This document shows, in pieces, positions 6,987 to 14,859 of a stretch of 64,000 nt of DNA. The stretch is from positions 1 to 64,000 of IMG/VR virus record IMGVR_UViG_3300030419_008158; one strand, written 5' to 3'. This DNA comes from a virus. The position numbers and the translations under genes were made by a program. Below the pieces are notes generated by a model. The model was not told the origin of the DNA. It ran no database searches and saw nothing but the letters and a program-made list of their open reading frames with translations. The stretch's first letter is position 1; each line of letters begins with the position of its first letter.

Positions 6987-7642
6987 TCACACGCCTCAAA
7001 TTCGTATTTGAAGTTTGTAGGTGTATTTTTCCAATAATCGATTGAGCGCAGTATATTGGCTTTCTTTTTCACCGCTTTTCTACTGCATCCTTTGAGTTTT
7101 TCACTTAACTTTTGAAGCTCTATCTCATTTTTGCTCTTAACTTCGCCCCACAAAACTCTGCACTTCTTTTCTGCAAAGTGCTTTATCAGCTTAGCTTTAC
7201 CTCTTGATGATTTAGAAGGAGTAGAAAAATCTTCACTAGTCAATCCGACATAGTGAAGAACAACAAACTTTTCAAATGACCTATCTGCAATCACATACAG
7301 GTAGTCTAGACTTCCTTTTTTGACCAGTGTTGCATAGTCAGTCTGCAAATTAATTCCACCTGTAGGAGTAGGTGTAGTAATCTTGCACTCGAGCTCTTTT
7401 CCTAGCTCGCCGATCACAATGTCAGGCTCACCTGTCTTGCCATCGCTTACAACGTCTCTATACCTCTTGGAAAGCTCTTTAGCGAAAAATTCTTCTTGTG
7501 CAGAAGACATAAGAATATTTCTTCGGCCCGTATTTCCTAGAAACGGCATGCCGTGCCTGTTGTGAAGATGTAACAAATCACTGTGGAACATTCGCATGCC
7601 CATAAGGGCATTATGAACATGGGATCTTGTAACATAACTCAT
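6983..7642 (-). CDS. Putative PD-(D/E)XK endonuclease
   Basis: The catalytic core of a restriction-type nuclease fold is visible: an acidic residue in SAQEEFF (E50/E51), GEPDIVIG with D74, then ELECKIT with E85 and K87. These residues bind metal and cut DNA in this superfamily. The C-terminal 60 residues are Lys-rich, suiting DNA contact. AGGAGG precedes the ATG and a good sigma-70-type promoter lies at 7672-7700, so this gene heads an operon that runs on to the FEN and groEL genes. Substrate (host DNA, recombination or packaging intermediate) is unknown. Confidence 0.7.
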   Translation of the reverse strand: MSYVTRSHVHNALMGMRMFHSDLLHLHNRHGMPFLGNTGRRNILMSSAQEEFFAKELSKRYRDVVSDGKTGEPDIVIGELGKELECKITTPTPTGGINLQTDYATLVKKGSLDYLYVIADRSFEKFVVLHYVGLTSEDFSTPSKSSRGKAKLIKHFAEKKCRVLWGEVKSKNEIELQKLSEKLKGCSRKAVKKKANILRSIDYWKNTPTNFKYEFEACE

Positions 7643-7671
7643 ACAGCCTCCTAAGTTTATAAGACATCCTT

Positions 7672-7700
7672 ATTATATCATAGGTGGGTATAATTTACAA
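7672..7700 (-). promoter_or_regulatory. Sigma-70-like promoter upstream of the nuclease operon
   Basis: On the minus strand TTGTAA (7695-7700) is followed after exactly 17 bases by a perfect TATAAT (7672-7677). The start codon of the nuclease gene is 30 bases further, behind AGGAGG. Similar boxes occur at about 24.1, 35.4 and 45.5 kb. Confidence 0.7.
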
Positions 7701-7702
7701 GT

Positions 7703-8047
7703 TTATGACACTGAAGATCGAACTCTTTCTGATATTTTTTTGCCTGCTTCGATCGCCATACTCATAGGTTCAAGACCTAGTACTTCTCTAACTCTATCGT
7801 ATGTTTCAGCATCTAGACCATTTTTTAGGGCCAGCATATCTGCATATTGATGCAAATCTAACTGTGTCACGGGCAAATCTTCACCATCTGGGCCCGGCTC
7901 GAAATCTCCGGTCTCTCTAGACTCAAAGATAAAAAGCATTCTGGGCATTTCTTCTCCGTCTGGGACGGCGACAAACGGAATATGACTAGTCAAACCATTT
8001 TCATCAGCTTCTTCGTAGTATATTTCTGGGATCCATTGATTATTCAT
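7703..8047 (-). CDS. Conserved hypothetical phage protein (114 aa)
   Basis: The protein starts MNNQWIPEIYYEEADENG and includes LFIFESRETGDFEPGPDGED, a phrase I recall from uncharacterised proteins of marine T4-like phages. It is acidic, with a helical C-terminal half. AGAGGA lies before the ATG. It is the last gene of the presumed head-accessory cluster, just before the promoter at 7.7 kb. Function unknown. Confidence 0.72.
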   Translation of the reverse strand: MNNQWIPEIYYEEADENGLTSHIPFVAVPDGEEMPRMLFIFESRETGDFEPGPDGEDLPVTQLDLHQYADMLALKNGLDAETYDRVREVLGLEPMSMAIEAGKKISERVRSSVS

Positions 8048-8055
8048 AAATTCCT

Positions 8056-9396
8056 CTAAAGTCTCGCGCGCTTTTGTAAGTCGGCGAATTCTTTATAAGC
8101 ATCCATGTAAGTGTCGTAAACCTTCAAAAATTCTTCGCTAGAAAACAAATCAGAAGATCTCTGTCTAATCAAATTCATTGTTTCATTGTCGAGTGCTAAG
8201 AGCTTGTGATTCTCTTCTATTACAGATATAAATTTTTTCAAATCTGACGTATAATTTTCATCAAATTTTGCTTTTGATGTTTTGAAAACTGCCTGGATTG
8301 CTGTGTCCAAAAAATCTTCGTCAGATAAGCTCTCCACTGCGACTTGTTTTGCATCTGCTACCTGTTTTTTAAAGTCATCAGTTGCTGCTATTTTTTTTGC
8401 TTGTTGTTCAATTTGCGGGAGCATATCCCCAAAACCCTTTACAGACTCAGGGGGCATATCTGCACTCTTGACAATGTCAGCGACGGTTTTTTTGAATGCT
8501 GCCAAATCTCTAGTTCCAACCAACTTCATAATAGCTGTAGAGGATGTAATCGAATCTATCATTTCAGACATGAGCTCTGTTTTTTGCTCTAATGCTTCAG
8601 CTGCAGCATCTGTAAACTGCTCATCGATGCCTGTCATCTCAAAAAATGATGAAAGCCACTCCTCTGGGTTGGTTATTTTATCATCGCCGGGTGGTTCTTT
8701 CTTTTTTTCTTGTTCATCTTGTTCGTAAAGATCTGTTTCTGATAAGTCACCTCCGGCGACTTTCGCGGCTTGAACGTCGCTCGGGCCGCGGCCCATAAAG
8801 AGGTTGTTTAGCTGCATTAACAAGTTGTTTTGCTGTGCCATTTGATCGTGAATTGCACCAATTCCCATCTCGACGCCGGCTTGTGGGTTTTCTTCTGTTC
8901 CTGTTTGAAACTTGTTAATTTTTGCACGCATTGACTCCCAATCTTCGGCGACGATAATCTCAGTTGCTGTTTTGCCCGCTTTTATTCCAGCCTGCACGCC
9001 TTTAGTTGCCAAAAAGACTTGCGGTGCCAGCGCAACTGTCAAAAAAGGATCAGCATTATTGAGTGCGTCCATGCTGTTCTTTACAATTGGCTCCCATTCT
9101 TTGAGAATTTTATCTCTTTTTCTATTATAATTGTCACCCGCTTCTTTTAGCTTTGCAGGATTGTTTCTATAAAGAAACTTTTCACCCAAAAATCGAAGCT
9201 CGTTAGATATGTCCATCGCAGTTAGCTTCAAACTTTTAAAAATATCGCCCATTGCGTTTCCAATGGCAGCAAAAAGACCAGAGTCAGCGTAATAAGGATC
9301 AGAGACTTCTTGAATGTTCTTTTTATTTCTTAGAATTTCTCTATATTTTCTTCGCGACTCAAGATATCGAATTTGTTCATAAATATTTTTTGACAT
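8056..9396 (-). CDS. Large helical protein, presumed virion or internal protein
   Basis: At 446 residues this is mostly alpha-helical, with a hydrophobic stretch near 115-140 (FLTVALAPQVFLATKGVQAG) and a charged disordered hinge near 225-245 (EQDEQEKKKEPPGDDK). No enzyme motif is visible. AGAGG precedes the ATG. It sits in a run of acidic, low-complexity proteins that look like head-core or internal proteins. That role is inferred from context only. Confidence 0.7.
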   Translation of the reverse strand: MSKNIYEQIRYLESRRKYREILRNKKNIQEVSDPYYADSGLFAAIGNAMGDIFKSLKLTAMDISNELRFLGEKFLYRNNPAKLKEAGDNYNRKRDKILKEWEPIVKNSMDALNNADPFLTVALAPQVFLATKGVQAGIKAGKTATEIIVAEDWESMRAKINKFQTGTEENPQAGVEMGIGAIHDQMAQQNNLLMQLNNLFMGRGPSDVQAAKVAGGDLSETDLYEQDEQEKKKEPPGDDKITNPEEWLSSFFEMTGIDEQFTDAAAEALEQKTELMSEMIDSITSSTAIMKLVGTRDLAAFKKTVADIVKSADMPPESVKGFGDMLPQIEQQAKKIAATDDFKKQVADAKQVAVESLSDEDFLDTAIQAVFKTSKAKFDENYTSDLKKFISVIEENHKLLALDNETMNLIRQRSSDLFSSEEFLKVYDTYMDAYKEFADLQKRARL

Positions 9397-9405
9397 TATG
9401 AACCT

Positions 9406-9753
9406 CTATAAAATCCCAGCCAGTTTCATCATTCTTGAAGACTCTCTAATCGCTCGTCGAGATGATTTATTTTCTGCTTCTTGGATAACAGACGCTTCTT
9501 TTTGCAGATGTTTTTCTACTTCTCTAAGTCTGCGACGAAGAACTCTCAGTATGCCGTTATAGTAGCTTCTCTCATCCGATCTTGTACCTGATGAATCTCT
9601 TGTGTGAACAGCATCTCCAATTCTGTGTCGAAGGTCTTCAGCACACTCGTCACTTAGACATCCCACTAATGTTCCGTCCATTCTCATGTGAAGATTTTCT
9701 TTCTTTTCCTCACACAAAAGCAAAAGATCTAAATTACTAATATCATTATGCAT
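9406..9753 (-). CDS. Hypothetical protein with C-terminal MKLAGIL tag
   Basis: The ATG at 9753 (MHNDISNLDLLLL) is preferred over a GTG three codons earlier. The 115-residue protein ends AIRESSRMMKLAGIL. The same ending style (NENSQLFRWQKLAGIK) closes the 453-residue protein at 15.2-16.6 kb, although the bodies differ. The I-R-E-S within the tail fits a T4-type protease site. I infer a shared sorting or processing tag. Body function unknown. Confidence 0.68.
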   Translation of the reverse strand: MHNDISNLDLLLLCEEKKENLHMRMDGTLVGCLSDECAEDLRHRIGDAVHTRDSSGTRSDERSYYNGILRVLRRRLREVEKHLQKEASVIQEAENKSSRRAIRESSRMMKLAGIL

Positions 9754-9754
9754 T

Positions 9755-10366
9755 TTACTCACCCACGATAATCACGTCAGTTTTTTCATCTTCTATTCCC
9801 ACCGTTTTTTGGGAATTTTTAGCTACATCGGCTTTTTTCTCCGCATGATCAGCGTCGACAGCAGCATCCGAACCAGCTTTGACACCTGCGAGCACTTGAG
9901 CAAGGCTATTAAGATAAACAAGAACTTGCCTTTTTTCATCAACTGACAGCTTCTCTAGATAGTCCTTCAGGCTCTTTCTAACTTCCGGGTCTTTGATGGA
10001 CTTTCCTCCACGCAGCAGATTTATATTGTTTGCTATTGCTTTAAATGTGGGCTTTGATAGCTGCTTTTTTGACGGGTCTTTTAGTTTTTTCGAAGCTGCT
10101 GTTCCTGTTTCTTCAGGTTTTGTCGCTACTTTTTTGTCCTTTGAACCACCTTGTTCTTCTGGGGCTCCTTTTAGCTTTACTTCATCCTCAGCGGCTTCTT
10201 CTTCGTCCTCTTCCTCTTCTCTTACTTCTTTTTGATTTTCATCAGATGCCCGCAAACCAAGCTTATCAACAGTTGCTGCTTGCTTTTTTTGCAATTTTTT
10301 CTCATCACTCATAGACTCTAGCACAGCTTTTGAAATTATGGCGTCTAACTCTTCAAAAAGATTCAT
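9755..10366 (-). CDS. Acidic Lys/Glu-rich low-complexity protein
   Basis: The 203 residues include an EVREEEEDEEEAAEDEVKLK run and a central more ordered helical domain (about 105-160, SKPTFKAIANNINLLRGGKS). The N-terminus MNLFEELDAIISKAVLESMS has L-F-E and V-L-E sites. Such acidic, partly disordered proteins are typical of phage scaffolds and internal head proteins; this is inference. The start overlaps the upstream stop (ATGA). Confidence 0.68.
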   Translation of the reverse strand: MNLFEELDAIISKAVLESMSDEKKLQKKQAATVDKLGLRASDENQKEVREEEEDEEEAAEDEVKLKGAPEEQGGSKDKKVATKPEETGTAASKKLKDPSKKQLSKPTFKAIANNINLLRGGKSIKDPEVRKSLKDYLEKLSVDEKRQVLVYLNSLAQVLAGVKAGSDAAVDADHAEKKADVAKNSQKTVGIEDEKTDVIIVGE

Positions 10367-10533
10367 TTTGTATACCTGATTCTTTGTGCTGTGTGTTCTC
10401 TATATCTCTGGTCCAATTGCATTCTTTTTTCCCACATTTCACGTGCTTTTTCAAGCTGCTCAAGCTGTTGGCGTCTAGCATCTTCTCGGACCTCTAAATC
10501 CTCAACAAATTTATCAAAATAATTCTTTTCCAT
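10363..10533 (-). CDS. Small coiled-coil protein (56 aa)
   Basis: ATG at 10533 (MEKNYFDKFVEDLEVREDAR) is chosen because GAGGAT, inside the end of the upstream gene, sits about ten bases before it. The rest is one long charged helix (RRQQLEQLEKAREMWEKRMQ). It overlaps the downstream gene by four bases. Function unknown. Confidence 0.62.
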   Translation of the reverse strand: MEKNYFDKFVEDLEVREDARRQQLEQLEKAREMWEKRMQLDQRYREHTAQRIRYTK

Positions 10534-10537
10534 ACCG

Positions 10538-10930
10538 CTAAATATCCTCATATAACAAACTAACAACCCATTCTCCATCCTTTTTATCTCCGTGTGTCTC
10601 GGTTATCAAATAGGAAGTATCGTATATGGTAAAAGTTAAATCTTTTCCATGCAAATGAAATTGAGAAAGTTGTTCTGGTGGGACTGCTATCAATAGTGTA
10701 TTCGGGCTCCACCCTACGACATCATATTTTTTAGCAATCTTTTCTTTTTTCGAGTACACAGATATTTCTAGATCGTACCCAGTTCCGATTTCTTCTAAAG
10801 AAGTAATTTCATCGAAAGAATTGTTGTTTGATTCCTCAGAAAGCAAGCTCTCATCAAGTCTCGATCTAAGCTCATCACTTAAGAAAAGTCGTTCTTCATT
10901 CAGATTGTCTGGTGTCTTTGTAGATTTCAT
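10538..10930 (-). CDS. Hypothetical protein (130 aa)
   Basis: ATG at 10930 (MKSTKTPDNLNEERLFLSDE) is used; a TTG seven codons earlier is possible. It overlaps the upstream gene by 35 bases. The N-terminal third is Ser/Glu-rich and the C-terminal two thirds look like a beta-rich domain (VVGWSPNTLLIAVPPEQL). L-N-E near residue 11 matches the shared [LI]-x-E pattern. No family recognised. Confidence 0.65.
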   Translation of the reverse strand: MKSTKTPDNLNEERLFLSDELRSRLDESLLSEESNNNSFDEITSLEEIGTGYDLEISVYSKKEKIAKKYDVVGWSPNTLLIAVPPEQLSQFHLHGKDLTFTIYDTSYLITETHGDKKDGEWVVSLLYEDI

Positions 10931-11249
10931 CAACTTTTTGTGCCCACTCAACGTCCAAGTCTGTTACTCTTTCGAGAGATTTTGTGTTTATCTGAACAAG
11001 CACACTCATGTGATCTATAAGAATTCTTCCATGGTGATTCATTGTGTCTTGTAGCTGTACTAAATCTTCTAAAAAATAAAGCAAACTAATCGTATTCTTG
11101 AACTCGAAAAGCCTCTGTAAAACTTCAGGGTCGTCAAGCATTGTCCACTTATTTTTTGTAGGTGTTACTGGAAGTGTGTCCCGAAATGACTCTCGTATCA
11201 TTTTTTTATCTTCTTTGAAATACGATGTCATCAAGCTTGAGACTTTCAT
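10896..11249 (-). CDS. Pterin-4a-carbinolamine dehydratase-like protein, active site altered
   Basis: Residues 35-110 follow the dehydratase (DCoH/PCD) pattern: FEFKNTISLLYFLEDLVQLQ, then NHHGRILIDHMSVLVQI and VTDLDVEWAQKVDEI. In the enzyme the core reads NHHPE with a third His in a T/S-H-D motif. Here the NHH (71-73) is kept but the third His position reads NTK (88-90) and the Pro-Glu is Gly-Arg. Catalysis of pterin dehydration is therefore doubtful, and the fold may serve a structural role. It has an I-R-E-S site at 18-21 and lies in the presumed virion-protein cluster. Confidence 0.6.
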   Translation of the reverse strand: MKVSSLMTSYFKEDKKMIRESFRDTLPVTPTKNKWTMLDDPEVLQRLFEFKNTISLLYFLEDLVQLQDTMNHHGRILIDHMSVLVQINTKSLERVTDLDVEWAQKVDEIYKDTRQSE

Positions 11250-11255
11250 TTTTTG

Positions 11256-12383
11256 CTATCCCTGTGTGACAAACGGATCTTCGCTTGCTTTTCTAACGAT
11301 ATCAAGAAGCTTTGATCTTGACATTTTTGAATATCTTCTTAGAGCGACATCAACAAAATCATCTCCGGACATCACAATCTTTTTCATTGCATCAAATCCT
11401 GCGCTTATTTTCTTCTTTGCATCATCCGCGCTATCTTGTGTCATATTTCCAGCAGCTACTTCAAGATCGATCTTCTTTGAAATTAGGCTATCGTTTCTAG
11501 GAACTTGTCCTGTAAGCTGGTTCATAAGTGTATTTTTTACCCCATCAGAAATGGCAAGCTTTTTAAGATAAACATCTGCTCTCTTTTTTCCCGCTCTTTC
11601 CATTTCTTTGAGCGCAGGAGACGCTATAGCGTTCCCAATAAAAAACTTGAAAGATGGTAAGTCGGAAACAATAGACTTGTTTGTGCGCATAAGCTCTGCA
11701 TCCTCATCATCTATAAGATCAGCCTGGTGTAAAACATCAACATATTCTCCGGCTGCAAAATCGACCAGAGCGTCAATTTCATCTCTCGGTACGTCTGTAT
11801 ATCTAGACATTCTCGAAAGAAGGCGGTATAAAAAGTTTTTGACACCTGATGGGCCTGAAAATCCCGTTTCAGACGCAATCTTCTCAAGAGAGGACTCATC
11901 AGGCACAGGCGGTGGTTTTTCTAGGTCATCTCCACTTCCAAACTCTTCTTCAAAATCTTGCTGCATTTGTGCAAGATCTTTATCGCTAAATGCCGCTTCT
12001 AGCATTTTTCTTATTTTAGACTCCATTACTTCTTCTCCTGCGACAGAATTATTTTTCATAAGCTCATCATCGACGAGCTCTTCCACTTTATCACGAACTA
12101 ATCGGTAAAAGCTTTGTACATCTTGATCGGGTACAGTTGATGCAATTGTAGAAAGTGCAAGTTCAAGCGAACGCCTGCTTGTTGGGACGTAGTCAGGATC
12201 CTCTACTGGCGGACGATCTGATGACAGCTGTGTAGAGACTTGTTCTTTAGGAATTATCGGCTCAAAATTTGGCAATTCATCATTAGAGCCTTGCATTCCT
12301 GGGCGGTCAAAAATACCGTATGCGACGTCTGTGTGACCGCCGGCGCTTGACTCCGAAACATGTCTTTTGTTTTTCATAGTCAT
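11256..12383 (-). CDS. Hypothetical presumed virion protein (375 aa)
   Basis: The protein opens MTMKNKRHVSESSAGG, with V-S-E-S fitting the protease-site pattern, followed by a disordered region to about residue 70. A helical body includes VPTSRRSLELALSTIAST and a second domain near 180-260 (FLYRLLSRMSRYTDVPRDEI). I recognise no catalytic motif. Position between the membrane-anchored proteins and the pterin-dehydratase-like gene suggests an accessory head or internal protein. Confidence 0.65.
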   Translation of the reverse strand: MTMKNKRHVSESSAGGHTDVAYGIFDRPGMQGSNDELPNFEPIIPKEQVSTQLSSDRPPVEDPDYVPTSRRSLELALSTIASTVPDQDVQSFYRLVRDKVEELVDDELMKNNSVAGEEVMESKIRKMLEAAFSDKDLAQMQQDFEEEFGSGDDLEKPPPVPDESSLEKIASETGFSGPSGVKNFLYRLLSRMSRYTDVPRDEIDALVDFAAGEYVDVLHQADLIDDEDAELMRTNKSIVSDLPSFKFFIGNAIASPALKEMERAGKKRADVYLKKLAISDGVKNTLMNQLTGQVPRNDSLISKKIDLEVAAGNMTQDSADDAKKKISAGFDAMKKIVMSGDDFVDVALRRYSKMSRSKLLDIVRKASEDPFVTQG

Positions 12384-12391
12384 AAATATCG

Positions 12392-12874
12392 CTATTTGAC
12401 TGTTTTGACGATATGTGCAGCGCCTATTGTAAGACCTATTCCCGAGATTATGCCTATTGTGACTAAAAATGCTGGGTGTTCGTACCAGGGTGTTGGTAAA
12501 TACTGCTTTCTAAGAAAATCAATTTGCTCTTGATTAATTTGAACTATCTTAGTGTGTTTTTCTTCTAGCGCAGAATATCGACCGTTCAAAATATCAAGCT
12601 TAAGTTGCAACTTACTCGTCGCAAGAGTAACTGCCATGGCGGACTGTGCTTCTGACATTTTGAGTGTTATCATTGTCTTTCTCTCAGCTTCAAGTCTTGC
12701 AGCAAGTGATTTGCTGAAAAGTATTCCTTCGAAGGGAGCTTTTTGACCCTTACTCAAAGGAGAGATTGCCTCTATCGATTCTACTGGCTTTGTAGACTCT
12801 GCATATGATTTTGCCGGCAAAACTAGAACTAGAAAAAAGAAAATAGTAAAAACAGCAACAATCTTATTCTTCAT
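12392..12874 (-). CDS. Secreted/membrane coiled-coil protein
   Basis: ATG at 12874 is favoured, with GAGGGT eight bases upstream. The 160 residues begin with a signal peptide or anchor (MKNKIVAVFTIFFFLVLVLP, cleavage possible after SYA), then KGQKAPFEGILFSKSLAARL, a long coiled coil, and a C-terminal membrane helix (FLVTIGIISGIGLTIGAAHI). The KGQKAPFEGILFS phrase recurs in uncharacterised phage membrane proteins in my memory. A spanin-like role in lysis is conceivable but no lysin or holin is adjacent. Confidence 0.68.
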   Translation of the reverse strand: MKNKIVAVFTIFFFLVLVLPAKSYAESTKPVESIEAISPLSKGQKAPFEGILFSKSLAARLEAERKTMITLKMSEAQSAMAVTLATSKLQLKLDILNGRYSALEEKHTKIVQINQEQIDFLRKQYLPTPWYEHPAFLVTIGIISGIGLTIGAAHIVKTVK

Positions 12875-13268
12875 TTTTTTCACCCTCAGGAAGAACTATA
12901 TCTACACCAAATGTGTCAGCTACTTTGTGTGCAAGACTCTCATTGGAATCTTCCTTGTTCTCGGACAGTCTTTTGTTGAACTCTTCTTTTAGTTCAGTTG
13001 TGCTTTTATTGTGATTTTCACTTGCTGTAGCAACTCTTTCATCATGATTCTTCACAGCAGCATCTGTGGAAGTGCTTACTTTTTCTACAAATTCTTTTTC
13101 AACACTTCTTATCTTTTTTCCGGTTTCAATTTCATTTTTCAAGACCTTTTTTTGTGCTCTAAGTTGCCACCAGAATTTTAGTGCGGCACCTAAGCCTATG
13201 AACAAACCAAGAAAAATTTGCCAATACTTTTTGACTATTTTCCAAACTTTGATCCAAAATAACTTCAT
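12864..13268 (-). CDS. Membrane-anchored coiled-coil protein
   Basis: ATG at 13268 (MKLFWIKVWKIVKKYWQIFL) follows GGAGAG by four bases. One transmembrane helix (about 14-34, IFLGLFIGLGAALKFWWQL) leads into a long charged coiled coil ending LPEGEKNEE. It overlaps the next membrane protein by 11 bases. The pair might act together at the envelope; nothing shows how. Confidence 0.65.
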   Translation of the reverse strand: MKLFWIKVWKIVKKYWQIFLGLFIGLGAALKFWWQLRAQKKVLKNEIETGKKIRSVEKEFVEKVSTSTDAAVKNHDERVATASENHNKSTTELKEEFNKRLSENKEDSNESLAHKVADTFGVDIVLPEGEKNEE

Positions 13269-13269
13269 T

Positions 13270-13632
13270 TTACTCTCCAAATGGGTTGTCGTCGCCGATA
13301 GCGTCGTAAATATTTTCAGTGTATTTTTCCTCAAGAGCATGAATCAAATTTGCTTTTTTTGCTTCGCAGTATTCGTCAATTATTTTAACTAAAGCAGGAT
13401 GACCCTCAGCAAACTGGCAAGCCAAGTGTTCAAAGACTTCCTGCATCGACAAGTCTCGTGAAACAGTTGCCTGCTTAAAGTCTATGTGTGTCTTAGAAAA
13501 AAGAGAAATATGAACCGATTTTTTTCGGTTTGCGCCGAGGAGAGCCTTTACTCTAGCCTCCGCCCTCACTTCTTGCTCCGACCGCGACTGGCGGGCCCGG
13601 GGGTTCTTCTTTTGTTTCTTTTGCGATGCCAT
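13270..13632 (-). CDS. Ribbon-helix-helix-like DNA-binding protein
   Basis: ATG at 13632 (MASQKKQKKNPRARQSRSEQ) is preceded by GAGGGTGA. After a basic, disordered start, residues 39-80 (SVHISLFSKTHIDFKQATVS, RDLSMQEVFEHLACQFAEG) fit a beta-strand followed by two helices as in CopG/Arc-type repressors, where the strand enters the major groove. Genes of this kind bind operators or partner DNA. The target is unknown. It overlaps the upstream gene by 80 bases in another frame. Confidence 0.6.
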   Translation of the reverse strand: MASQKKQKKNPRARQSRSEQEVRAEARVKALLGANRKKSVHISLFSKTHIDFKQATVSRDLSMQEVFEHLACQFAEGHPALVKIIDEYCEAKKANLIHALEEKYTENIYDAIGDDNPFGE

Positions 13633-14173
13633 ATTCACCCTCAAGGATATCAAACAAAACCTTTGCTGTGTCTTCACCGTAATGATTATTGATAAATGTC
13701 GATGCTTTGTTTAATATAACAGCTTCCCAATCAATCAAATTCTGATAATTTTTTACAAGTCGGGCAATATTAGAGGCAAAGTTTCTAAGATCAATATCAT
13801 CAGCAGATGCTTCAAAAAGTCTTCTGTGGACGATCTCAGCGATACCAATTTCTTCTGTGTTTACTACGGCTGATTTTCGGGCTTCTTCTTCAAAGTCAAC
13901 AAAAAGACTGTCAAGTTCCTGGTCTATGGAGTCACTTAGCTTATATTGTTCAGACGGACTTACATCGACCTCTTCTTCTTCTTCTCCGGCTTCAGTGTCT
14001 TCAGCTTCTTCTGCACCTCCTCCACCCTCGGCGGCGCCGCCTTCATCTTCACCCCCAAAGATTTCTTCTTCAGCTCCTTCATCGCCGCCGGCGTCTTCTG
14101 CGGCCTCTTCGTCCTGTTCAAATAAGCGTCGATAAGCTGTCTCTTTCAGGCTGTGTCTTTTACTTTTTTTCAT
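13553..14173 (-). CDS. Acidic protein with two RRLFE sites, scaffold-like
   Basis: ATG at 14173 (MKKSKRHSLKETAYRRLFEQ) has GAGGG upstream; 206 residues. A Glu/Gly/Ala-rich acidic stretch (residues about 22-70) is followed by an ordered helical domain to residue 190 and a GPP-rich tail. RRLFE-Q occurs near residue 19 and RRLFE-A near 117, both matching the T4 prohead-protease consensus L-x-E. I infer a head-core or internal protein cut in two during maturation. No homolog recognised by name. Confidence 0.65.
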   Translation of the reverse strand: MKKSKRHSLKETAYRRLFEQDEEAAEDAGGDEGAEEEIFGGEDEGGAAEGGGGAEEAEDTEAGEEEEEVDVSPSEQYKLSDSIDQELDSLFVDFEEEARKSAVVNTEEIGIAEIVHRRLFEASADDIDLRNFASNIARLVKNYQNLIDWEAVILNKASTFINNHYGEDTAKVLFDILEGEYGIAKETKEEPPGPPVAVGARSEGGG

Positions 14174-14859
14174 TGAGAAACCCTCGCAATTTTTTCGCAC
14201 TTCTTGAAACGTTTTTCAATAATGTCCCAATTGAACTCTCTCATCATATTCTTGACGTATCCGTCAATATTGTCTAGATAATCACGATAATAGACACCCT
14301 CACTTACATCCAAGACAATTACCGGAATGGCTGAAAAAGGTACACCGGTATCAGCAGTGTCGACTACAAAATTGAGATATCGCTTAAGATACATGCTATA
14401 TGCACAAACAGCATAACCGTCTCGGGAGCTTTTTGCACAGGCAATGAAATCTTTTTGCCAAGCATCAAAAGTACCAAAATCTCTAGTTAGGCGCATATAA
14501 CAAAGCATGTCCATCGTGATTGTGCTGTTTAGATCACTAATGTTGTCTAAAAACTTTCCTTGCAAAAAAGCATCGTTGATAGCAAATGCCTCTGCGACTT
14601 TCTGATTTCTGTATGCACTTCCAACTTTATTTGCATTTTCAGGGTCAGCACCTTCAAGTTCAGCACTAATTTTATTCAAAGTTTCGACTGTGTTTTCAAA
14701 ATGCTTCAATCGAGCTGACTTTACCTTGGGGCTAAGTTTTTCTGTGTTTAGGACGAACTTTTTAGGCTCAACAACATAAGCCTCCGAAAGATTCTGTTTT
14801 CCTGGAAGTACATCATCAATTGCTTTGATTACTTCATTTTTAAGTTTTTTAGAATTCAT
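14170..14859 (-). CDS. Superoxide dismutase-like fold lacking metal ligands
   Basis: The C-terminal half clearly follows Fe/Mn superoxide dismutase: FGTFDAWQKDFIACAKSS, SMYLKRYLNFVV, IPVIVLDVSEGVYYRDYLDN and NWDIIEKRF (128-218). Active enzymes bind metal with three His and one Asp. Here only D184 remains; the His four residues later is G188, the N-terminal His aligns with A49, and the WNH His aligns with D96. It should not dismutate superoxide. Its N-terminus carries N-L-S-E-A (23-27), the shared protease-like site, so it may be a virion component. The start overlaps the upstream stop (ATGA). Confidence 0.72.
   Translation of the reverse strand: MNSKKLKNEVIKAIDDVLPGKQNLSEAYVVEPKKFVLNTEKLSPKVKSARLKHFENTVETLNKISAELEGADPENANKVGSAYRNQKVAEAFAINDAFLQGKFLDNISDLNSTITMDMLCYMRLTRDFGTFDAWQKDFIACAKSSRDGYAVCAYSMYLKRYLNFVVDTADTGVPFSAIPVIVLDVSEGVYYRDYLDNIDGYVKNMMREFNWDIIEKRFKKCEKIARVSQ

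Noticed and set aside
12392-12874. Spanin or holin for lysis
   Set aside because: Signal peptide and coiled coil fit, but no endolysin or holin is adjacent and there is no lipobox.
13857-14135. Plus-strand Ser/Pro-rich frame
   Set aside because: It is the complement of Glu/Gly/Ala-rich codons of the acidic protein on the minus strand.
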